Shown: positions 36,269-45,268 of the stretch, piece by piece | Layout of the letters: every line of letters begins with the position of its first letter | Position numbering within the stretch: position 1 is the stretch's first letter | DNA from: Deltaproteobacteria bacterium | GTDB taxonomy: Bacteria > Desulfobacterota > Desulfobacteria > Desulfobacterales > UBA5852 | Direction: 5' to 3' | Assembly (NCBI GenBank): GCA_020444045.1 | Contig: JAHLLS010000006.1 | Coordinates: forward strand, 1 to 64,000 | DNA length: 64,000 nt | Notes under the pieces: model-generated | Told to the model about the DNA's origin: nothing | The model's input: the letters and a program-made list of their open reading frames with translations, nothing else | Database searches by the model: none | Translations under genes and position numbers: made by a program

Positions 36269-36602
36269 GGCAATCACCTCGCTGGGAAGAAAGTTAATGG
36301 AAAGAAATGGCCGTAAAAAGATCGGGAATTACAAGATCACAACGAGGCGGCAAACAGTGGGAAAAGAGGTAAAGAAGGACCAAGGAGAATTCGTAACACA
36401 ACAGGACTTTCGCGGGCATCCAAAAGCCTCGACCGCTATATCAGCATCAGACGCCTCATTTTGCAAGCACTAAACACATGCCGAAAGGGGTCGGGGATGC
36501 GAACGGTCTTAGGGTTCCATGTCCATCAATCCATCGATGGCGGTGTCGGCCAGAAGCGATCCATCGTCACCCCCTTCGACCGGGGGTGACGTTCCCATCA
36601 CG
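36269..36602. other. Intergenic region, no feature recognised
   Basis: This stretch of about 330 bases has a short near-palindrome at about 36567-36590 (ACCCCCTTCGACCGGGGGT type). It may act as a terminator for the FAH gene, though no T run follows. Nothing else is seen. Confidence 0.35.
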
Positions 36603-37442
36603 TCAGACCGGCGCCACCACCGGATTGACCAGTTCACCGAGCGTGTCGATCCGGCAGGTCACCACGTTGCCGGCGGCCAGTGTGATCGGGGGTGTGCGAA
36701 AGATGCCGACACCGGCCGGGGTGCCGGTGGAGATGACATCGCCCGGCAGCAACGTGATGTCTTCGCTGATGTAGGCCATCAGGTGGGGAATGTCGAACAC
36801 CAGATCGCCGGTGTTGCCCGTCTGCATGACCTGGTCGTCGACCATGGCGGTCAACTGCAGGTTGCGGATGTCTTCGATCTCATCGGGAGTGACCAGCGCC
36901 GGTCCCAGGGGGGCAAAGGTGTCGAAGGACTTGCCGCGAAACCACTGGCCATCGCCGAACTGGGCCTCGCGTCCGGAAACGTCGTTCATGACCGTGTAGC
37001 CGGCAATGTAGTCCCAGGCCCTGTCGCGGGGAATCCGCTTGCCTTCCCGTCCGACCACCAGGGCCAGTTCCACCTCCCAGTCCACCTGGCCGCAGCTGCG
37101 CGGCAGGATGATGGGGTCTTTGGGGCCAGTGAGGGCGCTGGGGGCCTTGGCGAATAGAAGCGGTTTTTCCGGAGCCTCGAAATTACCCTCATGGGCATGC
37201 TCCAGGTAGTTCTTACCCAGACAGATCAGCTTGGACGGCCGCACGACCGGAGGCCCCAGACGCACGTCCATGGGGTGACCTTCATCCTCTAAGCCGGCGA
37301 TCTTTTGCATCCAGCCGTCCCGAAAAAAGGATTCACCAATGTCGGGCATCTCCGGAAAATGCCGGCGCAGGTCCACGATTCGGCCATCCCGCCACAACCC
37401 GGGGCGCTCGACACCGGGACTTCCAAAACGGATCAATCGCAT
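36603..37442 (-). CDS. Fumarylacetoacetate hydrolase family protein
   Basis: This 279-residue protein has an N-terminal 'MRLIRFG' cap and a C-terminal FAH barrel. The barrel has 'CLGKNYLEHAHE', 'VDWEVELALVVGREGK' (metal-binding E-x-E), 'GYTVMNDVSGRE', 'KSFDTFAPLGPAL' and 'DVISTGTPAGVG'. These are typical of acylpyruvase or 2-hydroxyhepta-diene-dioate isomerase type enzymes of aromatic or keto acid breakdown. AAGGAGTAG precedes the ATG at 37442. It lies five bases after trmJ, so it is in one unit with ndk and trmJ, with no obvious pathway link. Confidence 0.9.
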   Translation of the reverse strand: MRLIRFGSPGVERPGLWRDGRIVDLRRHFPEMPDIGESFFRDGWMQKIAGLEDEGHPMDVRLGPPVVRPSKLICLGKNYLEHAHEGNFEAPEKPLLFAKAPSALTGPKDPIILPRSCGQVDWEVELALVVGREGKRIPRDRAWDYIAGYTVMNDVSGREAQFGDGQWFRGKSFDTFAPLGPALVTPDEIEDIRNLQLTAMVDDQVMQTGNTGDLVFDIPHLMAYISEDITLLPGDVISTGTPAGVGIFRTPPITLAAGNVVTCRIDTLGELVNPVVAPV

Positions 37443-37447
37443 GGGAT

Positions 37448-38221
37448 CTACTCCTTGGTTGACTGACGGCGACCTTCCGCCAGGCCGTCTTCGTAATTTT
37501 TCCGCGCATACCAGTCGATCTGGCGGCAAAGCCCCCGGATGATGCTGACTTCCCGGGCGCGCAACTGGATCCGCGTGAAAAAATGACGGATGTGATTCAG
37601 CCAGTAGTCCGGGTTTTCCGGGTTGACGTAAGAGATGCGCACCAGGATGTCTTTGACCTGGGCGTACATGCTGTCCAACTCGTGCCGGTTGGCCAGGCGG
37701 GGCACCGATTTACTGGTAACCTTCTCGTCTGCGGTGAAAAGCGCGTAGCAGACCACCATCACGGCCTGGGCCAGGTTGAGCGAAGAAAACGCCGCCGTGG
37801 GGATATTGATCAGGGCGTGGCACAGCCGCAGATCTTCGTTGGTAAGCCCGCGATCCTCAGGGCCGAAGACCACCGCGATTTCGTTTTCCTGCGAGATCGG
37901 GATCAACCGCTGCGCCATCACCTCAGGCTGTAGAACTACCTGGCGCTCGCCACCCAGACGGGCCGTGGTCCCCACCACATACTGGCAGTCCCGCAGGGCG
38001 TCGGCCAGGCTGTCGAAGGTGGTCATACCGTCCACCACCTCGCGCGCCGCATGGGTGGCCAGCATCCGGATACGGTCTTCGGCCGGGTTCTCCGGCTGAA
38101 CGATGTCCAGGCGGTGAATCCCCATGTTGCAGGCGGCCCGCGCCGCCGACCCGATATTTTCGGGATAGCGGGGACGGTGCAGGATGATCCGCACATGCGC
38201 CAGGTCGATTTTGGTGGACAT
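37448..38221 (-). CDS. TrmJ-like SPOUT RNA 2'-O-methyltransferase
   Basis: This 257-residue protein of the TrmH/TrmJ class has 'ILHRPRYPENIGSAARAACNMG' at the N-terminus and the knot region 'VVFGPEDRGLTNEDLRLCHALINIPT' followed by 'SLNLAQAVMVVCYAL'. The C-terminal helices resemble those of TrmJ, which methylates tRNA position 32. Its ATG overlaps the ndk stop by one base (TGATG), so it is coupled to ndk. The exact target is inferred from family. Confidence 0.85.
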   Translation of the reverse strand: MSTKIDLAHVRIILHRPRYPENIGSAARAACNMGIHRLDIVQPENPAEDRIRMLATHAAREVVDGMTTFDSLADALRDCQYVVGTTARLGGERQVVLQPEVMAQRLIPISQENEIAVVFGPEDRGLTNEDLRLCHALINIPTAAFSSLNLAQAVMVVCYALFTADEKVTSKSVPRLANRHELDSMYAQVKDILVRISYVNPENPDYWLNHIRHFFTRIQLRAREVSIIRGLCRQIDWYARKNYEDGLAEGRRQSTKE

Positions 38222-38637
38222 CAGCCCACAATTTCAAAGCTGTTGAAGAAATAGCCCATTTCGAAAGCGGCGGTCTCGGGGGCATCCGATCCGTGCACCA
38301 CGTTCTTTTCGATGTCCGTCGCGAAGTCCGCCCGAATGGTGCCTGGATCCGCTTCTTTGTAGTTGGTGGCGCCCATCAGTTTGCGATAGCGGGCGATGGC
38401 ATCATCCCCTTCCAAAACCATGACCACACAGGGTCCGGAAGACATGAATTCGGTCAGGCTGCCGAAAAAAGGACGCTCCTTGTGAACGGCGTAAAAGCCT
38501 TCGGCCTGGGCCAGGGTCATGTGGATCATTTTCATGGCCGCAATTTTGAGATCGTTGTCCTCCAGCCGTTTGACCACTTCGCCGATGAGACCGCGCGCCA
38601 CGCCGTCCGGCTTAACAATCGATAGGGTTCGCTCCAT
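38221..38637 (-). CDS. ndk: Nucleoside diphosphate kinase
   Basis: This 138-residue enzyme transfers the ATP gamma-phosphate to NDPs. The N-terminus is [19 protein letters not shown], followed by '[17 protein letters not shown]' and the catalytic His in 'ENVVHGSD' type sequence near residue 118 ('[13 protein letters not shown]'). The long open frame upstream is not part of the family. The start at 38637 is preceded by AAAGGAATGG. Confidence 0.97.
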   Translation of the reverse strand: MERTLSIVKPDGVARGLIGEVVKRLEDNDLKIAAMKMIHMTLAQAEGFYAVHKERPFFGSLTEFMSSGPCVVMVLEGDDAIARYRKLMGATNYKEADPGTIRADFATDIEKNVVHGSDAPETAAFEMGYFFNSFEIVG

Positions 38638-38779
38638 AATATGTCCATTCCTTTCTGTTGGGTTAAAATTTGCCGCTGCCATACCAGAAGGCCATGGGCA
38701 AGTCAACGCGGCCATCCGGTTTTTGATAAAACGCACCACGCGGGCTCACCGCTGATATGAAGGTAAGCGGTCTCGGTCG

Positions 38780-39385
38780 TCAGGGCAGCTGGGCAAGCAA
38801 TGCACGTGACATGTATTCGCCCACGTCGGCCAAGGCGTCCGTAGGGAGGAATCGATCGACATTGTTGGCATAGAGGCAGGTGACGTTGGCGGGGAAATCC
38901 TCATCCGGAAGGTAAAAATGGTAGCACAAGGCAATCTTGGGAAGGGGGTTCAGGACAAGCGCCCAATCACCCGGGATATCGCCTTCCGGTGGTTGGCCCT
39001 GCAAGCTCGCGGAAATACCCTCCCGCCGGCGGTACAGCGCGGGAACATGCGGCACCAGAATCTGCTCGGTATGGGCACGAAAGGCCCCTGCATATGGTGC
39101 GCTGTCCGGGAGTTCGCGGAAAGCCCGCCATGGGGTTTCGATGCAAACGTCCGATACCGCATGCCGGGCCAGGAGGCCGATAATAATGCCCCGGGGCCCC
39201 CAATCGGGCTGACCGGCAATGGAAACCCCCTGTGAAGAAATACGGCAGGGCTGACCGAAGGCAGTCAGTTCGAATCCGTCGGAGGTCGGCCGGATACCCG
39301 GATAGGAGGCCAGGATCGCGGTATCCCCCTGGAACACGTCTGCCAGATGGCCACGGATAATAGCAGCATAAGCCGTTTCGCCCAT
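38780..39385 (-). CDS. DUF3786 family protein
   Basis: This 201-residue protein resembles the DUF3786 family found mainly in anaerobes with corrinoid and Wood-Ljungdahl chemistry. A compact alpha/beta start has 'DGFELTAFGQPCRIS' and a conserved middle 'FRELPDSAPYAGAF'. The diagnostic C-terminal part is 'LPKIALCYHFYLPDEDFPANVTCLYANNVDRFLP'. The function is not known. It has no Cys-rich motif. It is separate from ndk (about 140 bases). Confidence 0.75.
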   Translation of the reverse strand: MGETAYAAIIRGHLADVFQGDTAILASYPGIRPTSDGFELTAFGQPCRISSQGVSIAGQPDWGPRGIIIGLLARHAVSDVCIETPWRAFRELPDSAPYAGAFRAHTEQILVPHVPALYRRREGISASLQGQPPEGDIPGDWALVLNPLPKIALCYHFYLPDEDFPANVTCLYANNVDRFLPTDALADVGEYMSRALLAQLP

Positions 39386-39705
39386 GAAACCCCTTCCGAA
39401 AAACCGTTGTAATGACCGCGCCCGACGTTCCGTATGGTTTCAAAGCGCTCAGGGCGATCTCCATCATGGCTTGAAAAGTGATGGAAGGACTCAAAGGTGC
39501 TGCGTCCTGCCGCCACCGTCGCATCGGATCGCCTGTGTTTAGGAAAGTATCCTTTTATAAACCTCCGGCGTCAAGCGTTTTGGCATGCAGGACGACCAAA
39601 GCGCTGGGCGAAGACACCCGTGCGAATGGATTGACAGACCACAAGCCGAGTTGCTATTTTTTAATCATCAAGCAACCCATCGTGTGATCATCTGCAGGAG
39701 GGAAT
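39386..39705. other. Intergenic region between divergent DUF3786 and fmdB-like genes
   Basis: About 320 bases holding the candidate promoter at 39631-39660 for the plus-strand gene. The minus-strand promoter was not recognised. Confidence 0.45.
39631..39660 (+). promoter_or_regulatory. Candidate sigma-70 promoter of the fmdB-like/macro-domain genes
   Basis: TTGACA (39631-39636) and TATTTT (39655-39660) are separated by 18 bases. The leader to the ATG at 39706 would be about 40 bases and includes the GCAGGAGGG ribosome site. Confidence 0.55.
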
Positions 39706-40200
39706 ATGCCGATTTACGAATTCTATTGCGACGACTGCCATACCATTTTTAATTTCTTTTCCCGGACCGTCAACACCAAGAAAACTCCGGCCTGCCCGAA
39801 ATGCCAGAAGAAAAAGCTCTCGCGTCAGGTTTCGGTTTTTGCGGTCACCGGACGGGCCAAGGAAGATGGTGACATGGAGGACCTGCCCTTTGACGAGGGC
39901 CAGATGGAAAAAGCCATGCAGATGCTGGCAGGTGAAGCCGAGAAAATCAACGAGGACGACCCCCGGCAGGCCGCCCAGTTGATGCGCAAACTCTCCAGCA
40001 TGACCGGACTGAATCTGGGCGATGGCATGGAGGAGGCCTTAAGCCGCATGGAGCAGGGGGAGGATCCTGAACAGATCGAAGCCGACATGGGCGATCTGCT
40101 GGAAGGCGAAGACCCTTTCAATTTCATGACCAAAAAGGGCCGCCTGGCCGCGACCCGCCAGCGCGCCCCTTTTCATGACGAAACGCTCTACGACCTGTGA
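39706..40200 (+). CDS. FmdB-type zinc ribbon protein
   Basis: This 164-residue protein begins with the putative regulatory FmdB zinc ribbon: '[17 protein letters not shown]' with C8 and C11 and '[12 protein letters not shown]' with C30 and C33. A long acidic helical tail follows ('[25 protein letters not shown]'). FmdB-type proteins may regulate transcription or bind metals; function is not proven. AGGAGG precedes the ATG and a macro-domain gene follows 16 bases after the stop. Confidence 0.85.
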   Translation: MPIYEFYCDDCHTIFNFFSRTVNTKKTPACPKCQKKKLSRQVSVFAVTGRAKEDGDMEDLPFDEGQMEKAMQMLAGEAEKINEDDPRQAAQLMRKLSSMTGLNLGDGMEEALSRMEQGEDPEQIEADMGDLLEGEDPFNFMTKKGRLAATRQRAPFHDETLYDL

Positions 40201-40216
40201 TGGGAGGACGTGCCCC

Positions 40217-40744
40217 ATGGATAAGACGATACGGGACCGGATCGACATTCAACAGGGTGATATCACCCGTCTTGCGGTGGATGCCATCGTCAACGCGGCC
40301 AACAGCCGCCTCCTGGGCGGCGGCGGCGTGGACGGTGCCATTCACCGGGCCGCGGGACCCGAGCTGCTGGCCGAATGCCGTGCCCTGGGAGGCTGCCCGA
40401 CAGGTGAAGCCCGGATGACCAAAGGCTATCGCCTGCCGGCGCGCCATGTCATCCACACCGTGGGACCGATCTACCGGGGCCGTCCGGAGGATGCCCGGCT
40501 GCTGGCGAGCTGCTACGTCAACAGCCTCTCCCTGGCCGCCGAGCACCAGCTCGAGTCCCTTGCCTTCCCGGCCATCAGCTGCGGGGTCTACGGCTACCCG
40601 CTGGCAGACGCCTGCCGGATCGCCATAGACACCACCATAGATTTTCTCACGACACACCCGGGCATTGCGCGGGTAATTTTTATCCTGTTTTCCGACAACG
40701 ACCGCCGTGTCTACGAGCGCTATCTGCAGGGCCTGCCATCATAA
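40217..40744 (+). CDS. Macro domain protein (ADP-ribose-processing type)
   Basis: This 175-residue single macro domain has the ADP-ribose-binding signatures '[27 protein letters not shown]' (catalytic Asn and GGGGVD loop) and '[14 protein letters not shown]'. Relatives hydrolyse O-acetyl-ADP-ribose or remove ADP-ribose from proteins and nucleic acids. The ATG at 40217 has GGGAGG 9 bases upstream; the open frame extends back into fmdB but that is not used. Confidence 0.92.
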   Translation: MDKTIRDRIDIQQGDITRLAVDAIVNAANSRLLGGGGVDGAIHRAAGPELLAECRALGGCPTGEARMTKGYRLPARHVIHTVGPIYRGRPEDARLLASCYVNSLSLAAEHQLESLAFPAISCGVYGYPLADACRIAIDTTIDFLTTHPGIARVIFILFSDNDRRVYERYLQGLPS

Positions 40745-40925
40745 CGCCGGAGCGTTCCCCCAATGCCCGCCGGTCCCGTGCCAACGGTCGCCTCGACGCG
40801 GGCTTTCGGTTTTTTTATTGACAATTGTGGGAAAATCATTAAGTTTCCGACAAATTTAATTGCCCGGTCAGTTTTAAACCGGGACCGGGCTTACGCGCCC
40901 GAATCAAACCAAGAGGAGAAAGCGC

Positions 40926-41249
40926 ATGATTGAAGTCACCCCGTCAGCAACCCAGCAGGTTGCTGAATATTTTAAAGGCAAAGAGGTCACTCCCATCCGG
41001 ATTTTCCTTAACTCCGGCGGCTGAGGCGGCCCATCTCTGGCTTTGGCTCTGGATGAGTCAAAAGACACCGATCAAGAATTTGACATCGACGGCTTCAAGT
41101 ATATCGTCGAGAAAGAATTTCTGGAAAAGGTAAAACCCATCAAGGTCGATTTCATCGATATCGGATTCCGTCTGTCCTGCTCCGTGGATTTCAGTGCGGG
41201 CGGCGGCAGTTCCTGTTCGGGATGCGGCTCCGCCGGATCCTGCGGCTGA
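40926..41249 (+). CDS. HesB/IscA-like selenoprotein (in-frame TGA = Sec)
   Basis: This frame starts at ATG 40926 behind AGAGGAG and runs to TGA 41247-41249, with one internal TGA at 41022-41024 (codon 33). The sequence around it, 'RIFLNSGG-U-GGPSLALALD', is the HesB-like selenoprotein family known from deltaproteobacteria, in which Sec replaces the first conserved Cys of HesB/IscA. The C-terminus is Cys-rich ('SSCSGCGSAGSCG') with an earlier Cys in 'LSCSVDF'. The product has 107 residues including Sec and probably acts in iron-sulfur or selenium handling; the exact role is unknown. An intrinsic terminator follows. Confidence 0.92.
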
Positions 41250-41270
41250 TCCCCTACCTGATTGACCTTC

Positions 41271-41299
41271 AAGGCAGCGCCCCGGCGCTGCCTTTTTTT
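41271..41299 (+). terminator. Rho-independent terminator of the HesB-like gene
   Basis: AAGGCAGCGC pairs with GCGCTGCCTT around a CCCG loop, followed by TTTTT. It begins about 20 bases after the stop codon. Confidence 0.92.
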
Positions 41300-41487
41300 A
41301 TGCCGTATTGACGGACCCCCGCCCGAAGTGTTAACTCACCGGATTACATCATATAGTCTTTACTTAAACTAACGGTTTCCCCACGGCGTGGGGATGCCGG
41401 TTAACACCCCAATTCGATCGAAGCGTCCGGGTCCGGAAGGACAAACGACGGTCACCACCTTCCCCCGGCCGCCCAGGAGGAAAAGGC

Positions 41488-42204
41488 ATGGCCATGATTG
41501 ACTACACGCTGGACGAATCCGTTGCCCTCGTTACCCTGAACGACGGTGAAAACCGTTTCAACCCGGAATTCCTGAAGGCGTACCTGAACGTTCTCGATGA
41601 AATCGAACAGCAAACCGATGCGCGCACCCTGGTGGTGAAATCCGCCCATGAAAAGATCTTCAGCAACGGCATCGACCTGGAATGGCTGGTCCCCATCATC
41701 CAGAAGGGCGACATCCCGGCCGCCAAGGACTTTTTCTATCTGCTCAACAAGCTCCTGCTGCGCCTCGTGACGTATCCGACCGTCACCATCGCCGCCATTA
41801 CCGGGCACGCTTTCGCCGGCGGCGCCATTATGGCCTGCACCTTCGATTTCCGTATGATGCGATCTGACAGGGGGTTTCTGTGCATCCCGGAGGTCGATCT
41901 CGGCATTCCCTTCCTTCCCGGCATGAACGCGATTCTGGCCAAGGCCATCCCGCACTACAAGCTGGAAGAAATGCAATACACCGGATGCCGTCTCACCGCC
42001 GAAGAGTGCGAAAGGCACCACATCGTTCGCAAAGCCTGCCACATTTCGGAACTGCTCGATGAAACCATGGCGTTTGCCCGCGGTCTCAATAAAAACAGGG
42101 CCATCGTGCATGAGATGAAGATGCGCCTCAACCGCCCTGTTATCCATGCCATCGAAGTCGAAGACGTCCCTTATATCGAATCCGCCAAATATAATATCGG
42201 CTAA
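41488..42204 (+). CDS. Enoyl-CoA hydratase/isomerase family protein (ECI-like)
   Basis: This 238-residue crotonase has 'EKIFSNGIDLEWLV' (oxyanion strand), 'ITGHAFAGGAIMACTFDFRMM' and 'GFLCIPEVDLGIPFLPGMNA'. The 'IPEVDLG' Glu and the lack of a second acidic residue in the AGGA(I) helix resemble delta3-delta2 enoyl-CoA isomerases more than hydratases. That assignment is tentative. A CAGGAGG site precedes the start. It stands apart from other lipid genes. Confidence 0.85.
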   Translation: MAMIDYTLDESVALVTLNDGENRFNPEFLKAYLNVLDEIEQQTDARTLVVKSAHEKIFSNGIDLEWLVPIIQKGDIPAAKDFFYLLNKLLLRLVTYPTVTIAAITGHAFAGGAIMACTFDFRMMRSDRGFLCIPEVDLGIPFLPGMNAILAKAIPHYKLEEMQYTGCRLTAEECERHHIVRKACHISELLDETMAFARGLNKNRAIVHEMKMRLNRPVIHAIEVEDVPYIESAKYNIG

Positions 42205-42233
42205 GCACTGCAAACGTTTGAGGAAAACGTCCC

Positions 42234-42386
42234 ATGGAATACATCATCGCGGCGGGTGTCATTGCCCTCGTGGCCGCCGCTGCTTACATTCTCCAAAGCA
42301 AATCACGGTCGACCACCACGCGGCCGGTGCAGTTCACCTGCCGGCACTGCGGTGAAAAACATTGCCAATGTGAACCGCAGGACTGA
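42234..42386 (+). CDS. Small membrane-anchored protein with Cys cluster
   Basis: This 50-codon gene has an N-terminal hydrophobic helix (residues 3-20), a short basic linker and a C-terminal tail with C36-x-x-C39 and C44-x-C46 plus His 38 and His 43, which could bind a metal. The ATG follows GAGGAAAACGTCCC. It lies 29 bases after the isomerase gene and 71 before the rhodanese-ferritin gene, so it may be part of one unit. Not a family I recognise. Confidence 0.6.
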   Translation: MEYIIAAGVIALVAAAAYILQSKSRSTTTRPVQFTCRHCGEKHCQCEPQD

Positions 42387-42457
42387 GGTGGCCTTCCGTC
42401 ATCATCAGTGATGGAAATCCCCACCGTCACAGGCACTGGCCCACCTTAGGAGGCGCT

Positions 42458-43294
42458 ATGGATCGGATCAAACTCAAGGAGCTCCTGCCCGACGAGCTCA
42501 GACATTTCATGGCCCGTGCCAAAGAAAAACAATACACCCTGATCGACGTCCGGCAGCCGCAGGAATATGCCGTGGCCCACATTCCCGGGGCTATGCTGCT
42601 GCCGCTCATGGAGCTGGAATCCCAGCTGTTCGACCTGCCCGACGACCGAGCGCTTGTTTTTTACTGCCACTCCGGTGCGCGATCCGAAATTGCAGCGGCT
42701 CTGGCCGCGGAAGCAGAATTGTCCAACCACCCTGTCTATCACCTGATCGGCGGCATGCTGGCCTGGGACGGACAGAAGCTTAGCGATTTCCCGCGGGTCC
42801 AGTTGTTCGACCGCACCCGCAGCCTGTCGGACCTCTTGATGACGGCCATGGACCTTGAAAAAGGGGCTTACCGCTATTACCGGACCGTTCTCGACCTGTT
42901 CGACGACCTGCCGTTTCGTCCCGTCATCGAGCAGTTGTCCAAAGCCGAAGAAGCCCATGCCCGCATGGTCTACGCCCTCTGGAAACCGGAGCAAACCGAC
43001 CCGCCGCCTTTTCAGGCGCTTTTTGACGGCCTGGAAGGCGATATCCTGGAAGGCGGCGAGCCCCTGGCAGACGCGTTAGAGCGCCTCCAGGCCATCCGCA
43101 CCGATATCGGACTCAATGTGCTGGAGCTGTCCCTGCGCATCGAATACCAGGCCTATGATCTCTACCGCAGCCTGGCGGATCGTACGACGGATGACCGTTT
43201 CAGGGACAGCCTGCTGTCCATCGCCCAGGCCGAAAAAACCCATATGCGACGGTTGAGCCAGGCCATCGCCGATCATTTACAAAACGCACTATAA
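42458..43294 (+). CDS. Rhodanese domain fused to rubrerythrin/ferritin-like domain
   Basis: This 278-residue fusion has an N-terminal rhodanese (about 1-115) with 'YTLIDVRQPQEYAVAHIPGAMLLPL' and active loop CHSGARS. It is joined to a four-helix ferritin-like domain (125-278). The latter has di-metal E-x-x-H pairs: 'DLEKGAYRYYR', 'AEEAHARMV', 'RIEYQAYDLYR' and 'AEKTHMRRLSQA'. It suggests coupling of sulfur transfer to oxidant defence in an anaerobe. TTAGGAGG precedes the ATG. It is cytosolic, with no signal peptide. Confidence 0.9.
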   Translation: MDRIKLKELLPDELRHFMARAKEKQYTLIDVRQPQEYAVAHIPGAMLLPLMELESQLFDLPDDRALVFYCHSGARSEIAAALAAEAELSNHPVYHLIGGMLAWDGQKLSDFPRVQLFDRTRSLSDLLMTAMDLEKGAYRYYRTVLDLFDDLPFRPVIEQLSKAEEAHARMVYALWKPEQTDPPPFQALFDGLEGDILEGGEPLADALERLQAIRTDIGLNVLELSLRIEYQAYDLYRSLADRTTDDRFRDSLLSIAQAEKTHMRRLSQAIADHLQNAL

Positions 43295-43357
43295 TCTGAA
43301 ACAGCTGAACTGGCGTCAGGCAGGCCCGACATACATTCCCCCCAATAAGACGAGACC

Positions 43358-45007
43358 ATGAGCGACACCGACGTTCACGGCCGGATGGCCCTCGATTACC
43401 ACGACCGCACCAAGCACCATCTGCACCGCTATGCCCGTTCGGCGGGCACCATGGACTGGGATAACCAGCCGGATCCCTTCCGGACCTACGTGGGCGCTCC
43501 AACGCTTTTCCTGCCGCGCGACACACCCGACCCCGCCCTGGATTACGCGGCCCTTTACCGACCCGCCGCGGCGGCCCCGGCCCCGTTCACGCCATCGACG
43601 ATCAGCACCTTGCTGGCGCTGTCCCTGGGGCTTTCCGCCTGGAAAGCCGTGCCGGGCCAGCGCTGGTCTCTGCGCATCAACCCTTCCAGCGGAAACCTGC
43701 ATCCCACCGAAGCCCATCTGATGACGATCGGGGTTTCGGACCTGCCGGACGGCATCTACCACTATCATCCGCTGAATCACGCCCTGGAAAGGCGCGCCCT
43801 TTTTCCGCCGGAGACCGTTCGCGCTGTGACGCCCCACCTGGCGCCGCCTTGCCTGGCCATAGCGCTGAGCAGCATTTTCTGGCGGGAATCCTGGAAATAC
43901 GGTGAACGTGCCTATCGTTACTGCCAGCACGATACTGGGCATGCCCTGGCGGCCCTGAGCCTGGCCGCACGCCTTTTAGGCTGGCGGCTGGTATACCAGG
44001 CGGCGGCCGACGCCGATATCGACGCCGCCTTCGGCCTCAATCGGACCCTATGGCCGACCCAGGAAGCCGAAGAACCGGCCCTGGTCGCCGCCGTCGTTTC
44101 CGCCACCGGAAACCACCCGCCGCGGGTATTCCCGGCCACGGCGGTCGACATCCTGGCCGCCGTCGACCTGACGGGCCGGCCCAACCAGCTGAGCGCTCGT
44201 CACCAGGAATGGGACATCATCCCCCGGACCGCCGCCGCCTGTCGCCAGCCCCGCGGCATAACCCCGCCTCCCATACCAAAGGACTGCCAGGACACGCCCA
44301 AGCCGTCGCCGGCAGCGACGACAGCGGCCGCCATCATCCGCCAGCGCCGCAGCGCTCAGGCCTTCGATCCCGACGGGCAGCTGGACCGCGACGCTTTTCT
44401 GACCATGCTGGACCGGACGATTCCCCGTAGGGACTGCCCCCCCTTCGATGCCGCGATCGGCCCGACACGCATCAGCCTGGCGCTCTATGTCCACCAGGTT
44501 CAGGACATTCCTCCCGGCTGCTATGCTTTCATCCGCCACCCCGACCATCTCGAAAGCCTTCGTGCGGCAACCTCCCCATCGTTCTCCTGGACGCCTGTCA
44601 CGCCTGACGTTCCCCTCTATCTTTTGACGCCGGGTGACGTGCGGGCCGAGGCCATCGACCTCTCGTGCCGCCAGGAAATTGCCGGATTCAGCACCTTTTC
44701 GCTGGGCATGCTAGCCCGGTTCGAATCGGAAGTGCGTCACACGCCCTGGATCTATCGCCACCTGTTCTGGGAAGCCGGTATGATCGGGCAGATCCTCTAT
44801 CTGGAAGCCGAGGCCCGGGGCGTTCGGGGAACCGGTATCGGCTGCTATTTCGACGACGCTGTCCACGCCCAGCTCGGGTTGCAGGACCGCAGCTGGCAAA
44901 GCCTCTATCATTTCACCGTCGGTTTTCCGGTCGAGGATCCACGATTGCAGACCCTCCCGCCCTATTTCCATCTCCCTCCCGAACGGCCGTTACCTTCCCA
45001 GGAATAG
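43358..45007 (+). CDS. Tandem SagB/ThcOx-type nitroreductase-fold oxidoreductase
   Basis: This 549-residue protein carries two SagB-type FMN oxidoreductase halves. The N-terminal half (about 1-260) has 'LRINPSSGNLHPTEAHLM' and 'YRYCQHDTGHALAALSLAAR'. The C-terminal half (about 310-540) has 'IIRQRRSAQAFDPDG', 'IAGFSTFSLGMLARFE' and 'GVRGTGIGCYFDD'. SagB enzymes oxidise azolines in natural products, but free-standing tandem forms of unknown role occur in many anaerobes. No azoline cyclase or precursor peptide gene was seen nearby. The ribosome site is weak. Confidence 0.85.
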   Translation: MSDTDVHGRMALDYHDRTKHHLHRYARSAGTMDWDNQPDPFRTYVGAPTLFLPRDTPDPALDYAALYRPAAAAPAPFTPSTISTLLALSLGLSAWKAVPGQRWSLRINPSSGNLHPTEAHLMTIGVSDLPDGIYHYHPLNHALERRALFPPETVRAVTPHLAPPCLAIALSSIFWRESWKYGERAYRYCQHDTGHALAALSLAARLLGWRLVYQAAADADIDAAFGLNRTLWPTQEAEEPALVAAVVSATGNHPPRVFPATAVDILAAVDLTGRPNQLSARHQEWDIIPRTAAACRQPRGITPPPIPKDCQDTPKPSPAATTAAAIIRQRRSAQAFDPDGQLDRDAFLTMLDRTIPRRDCPPFDAAIGPTRISLALYVHQVQDIPPGCYAFIRHPDHLESLRAATSPSFSWTPVTPDVPLYLLTPGDVRAEAIDLSCRQEIAGFSTFSLGMLARFESEVRHTPWIYRHLFWEAGMIGQILYLEAEARGVRGTGIGCYFDDAVHAQLGLQDRSWQSLYHFTVGFPVEDPRLQTLPPYFHLPPERPLPSQE

Positions 45008-45268
45008 AGGCCCTCGCCGGCCATGAACATCCCCATGACGGTCACAAAAAAACGCCGGTCGCTAAAGCCTCCATGGCCAATATGTAGCCCGGAGACCTCC
45101 GGTGCACAGTCTTTTCTATTGTGCCGGGCGTTGAAAACCGCTATGCCACCATCGTTTAAAGGTTAGCGCATCCCAATCGTCATCCATCGATAAGGGCAAT
45201 GCAAACCTTCCATGACGAACCCGATGCGGCATCGTGCCGGAGTGCCGCTGCTCATAAAGGCCTGTTTC

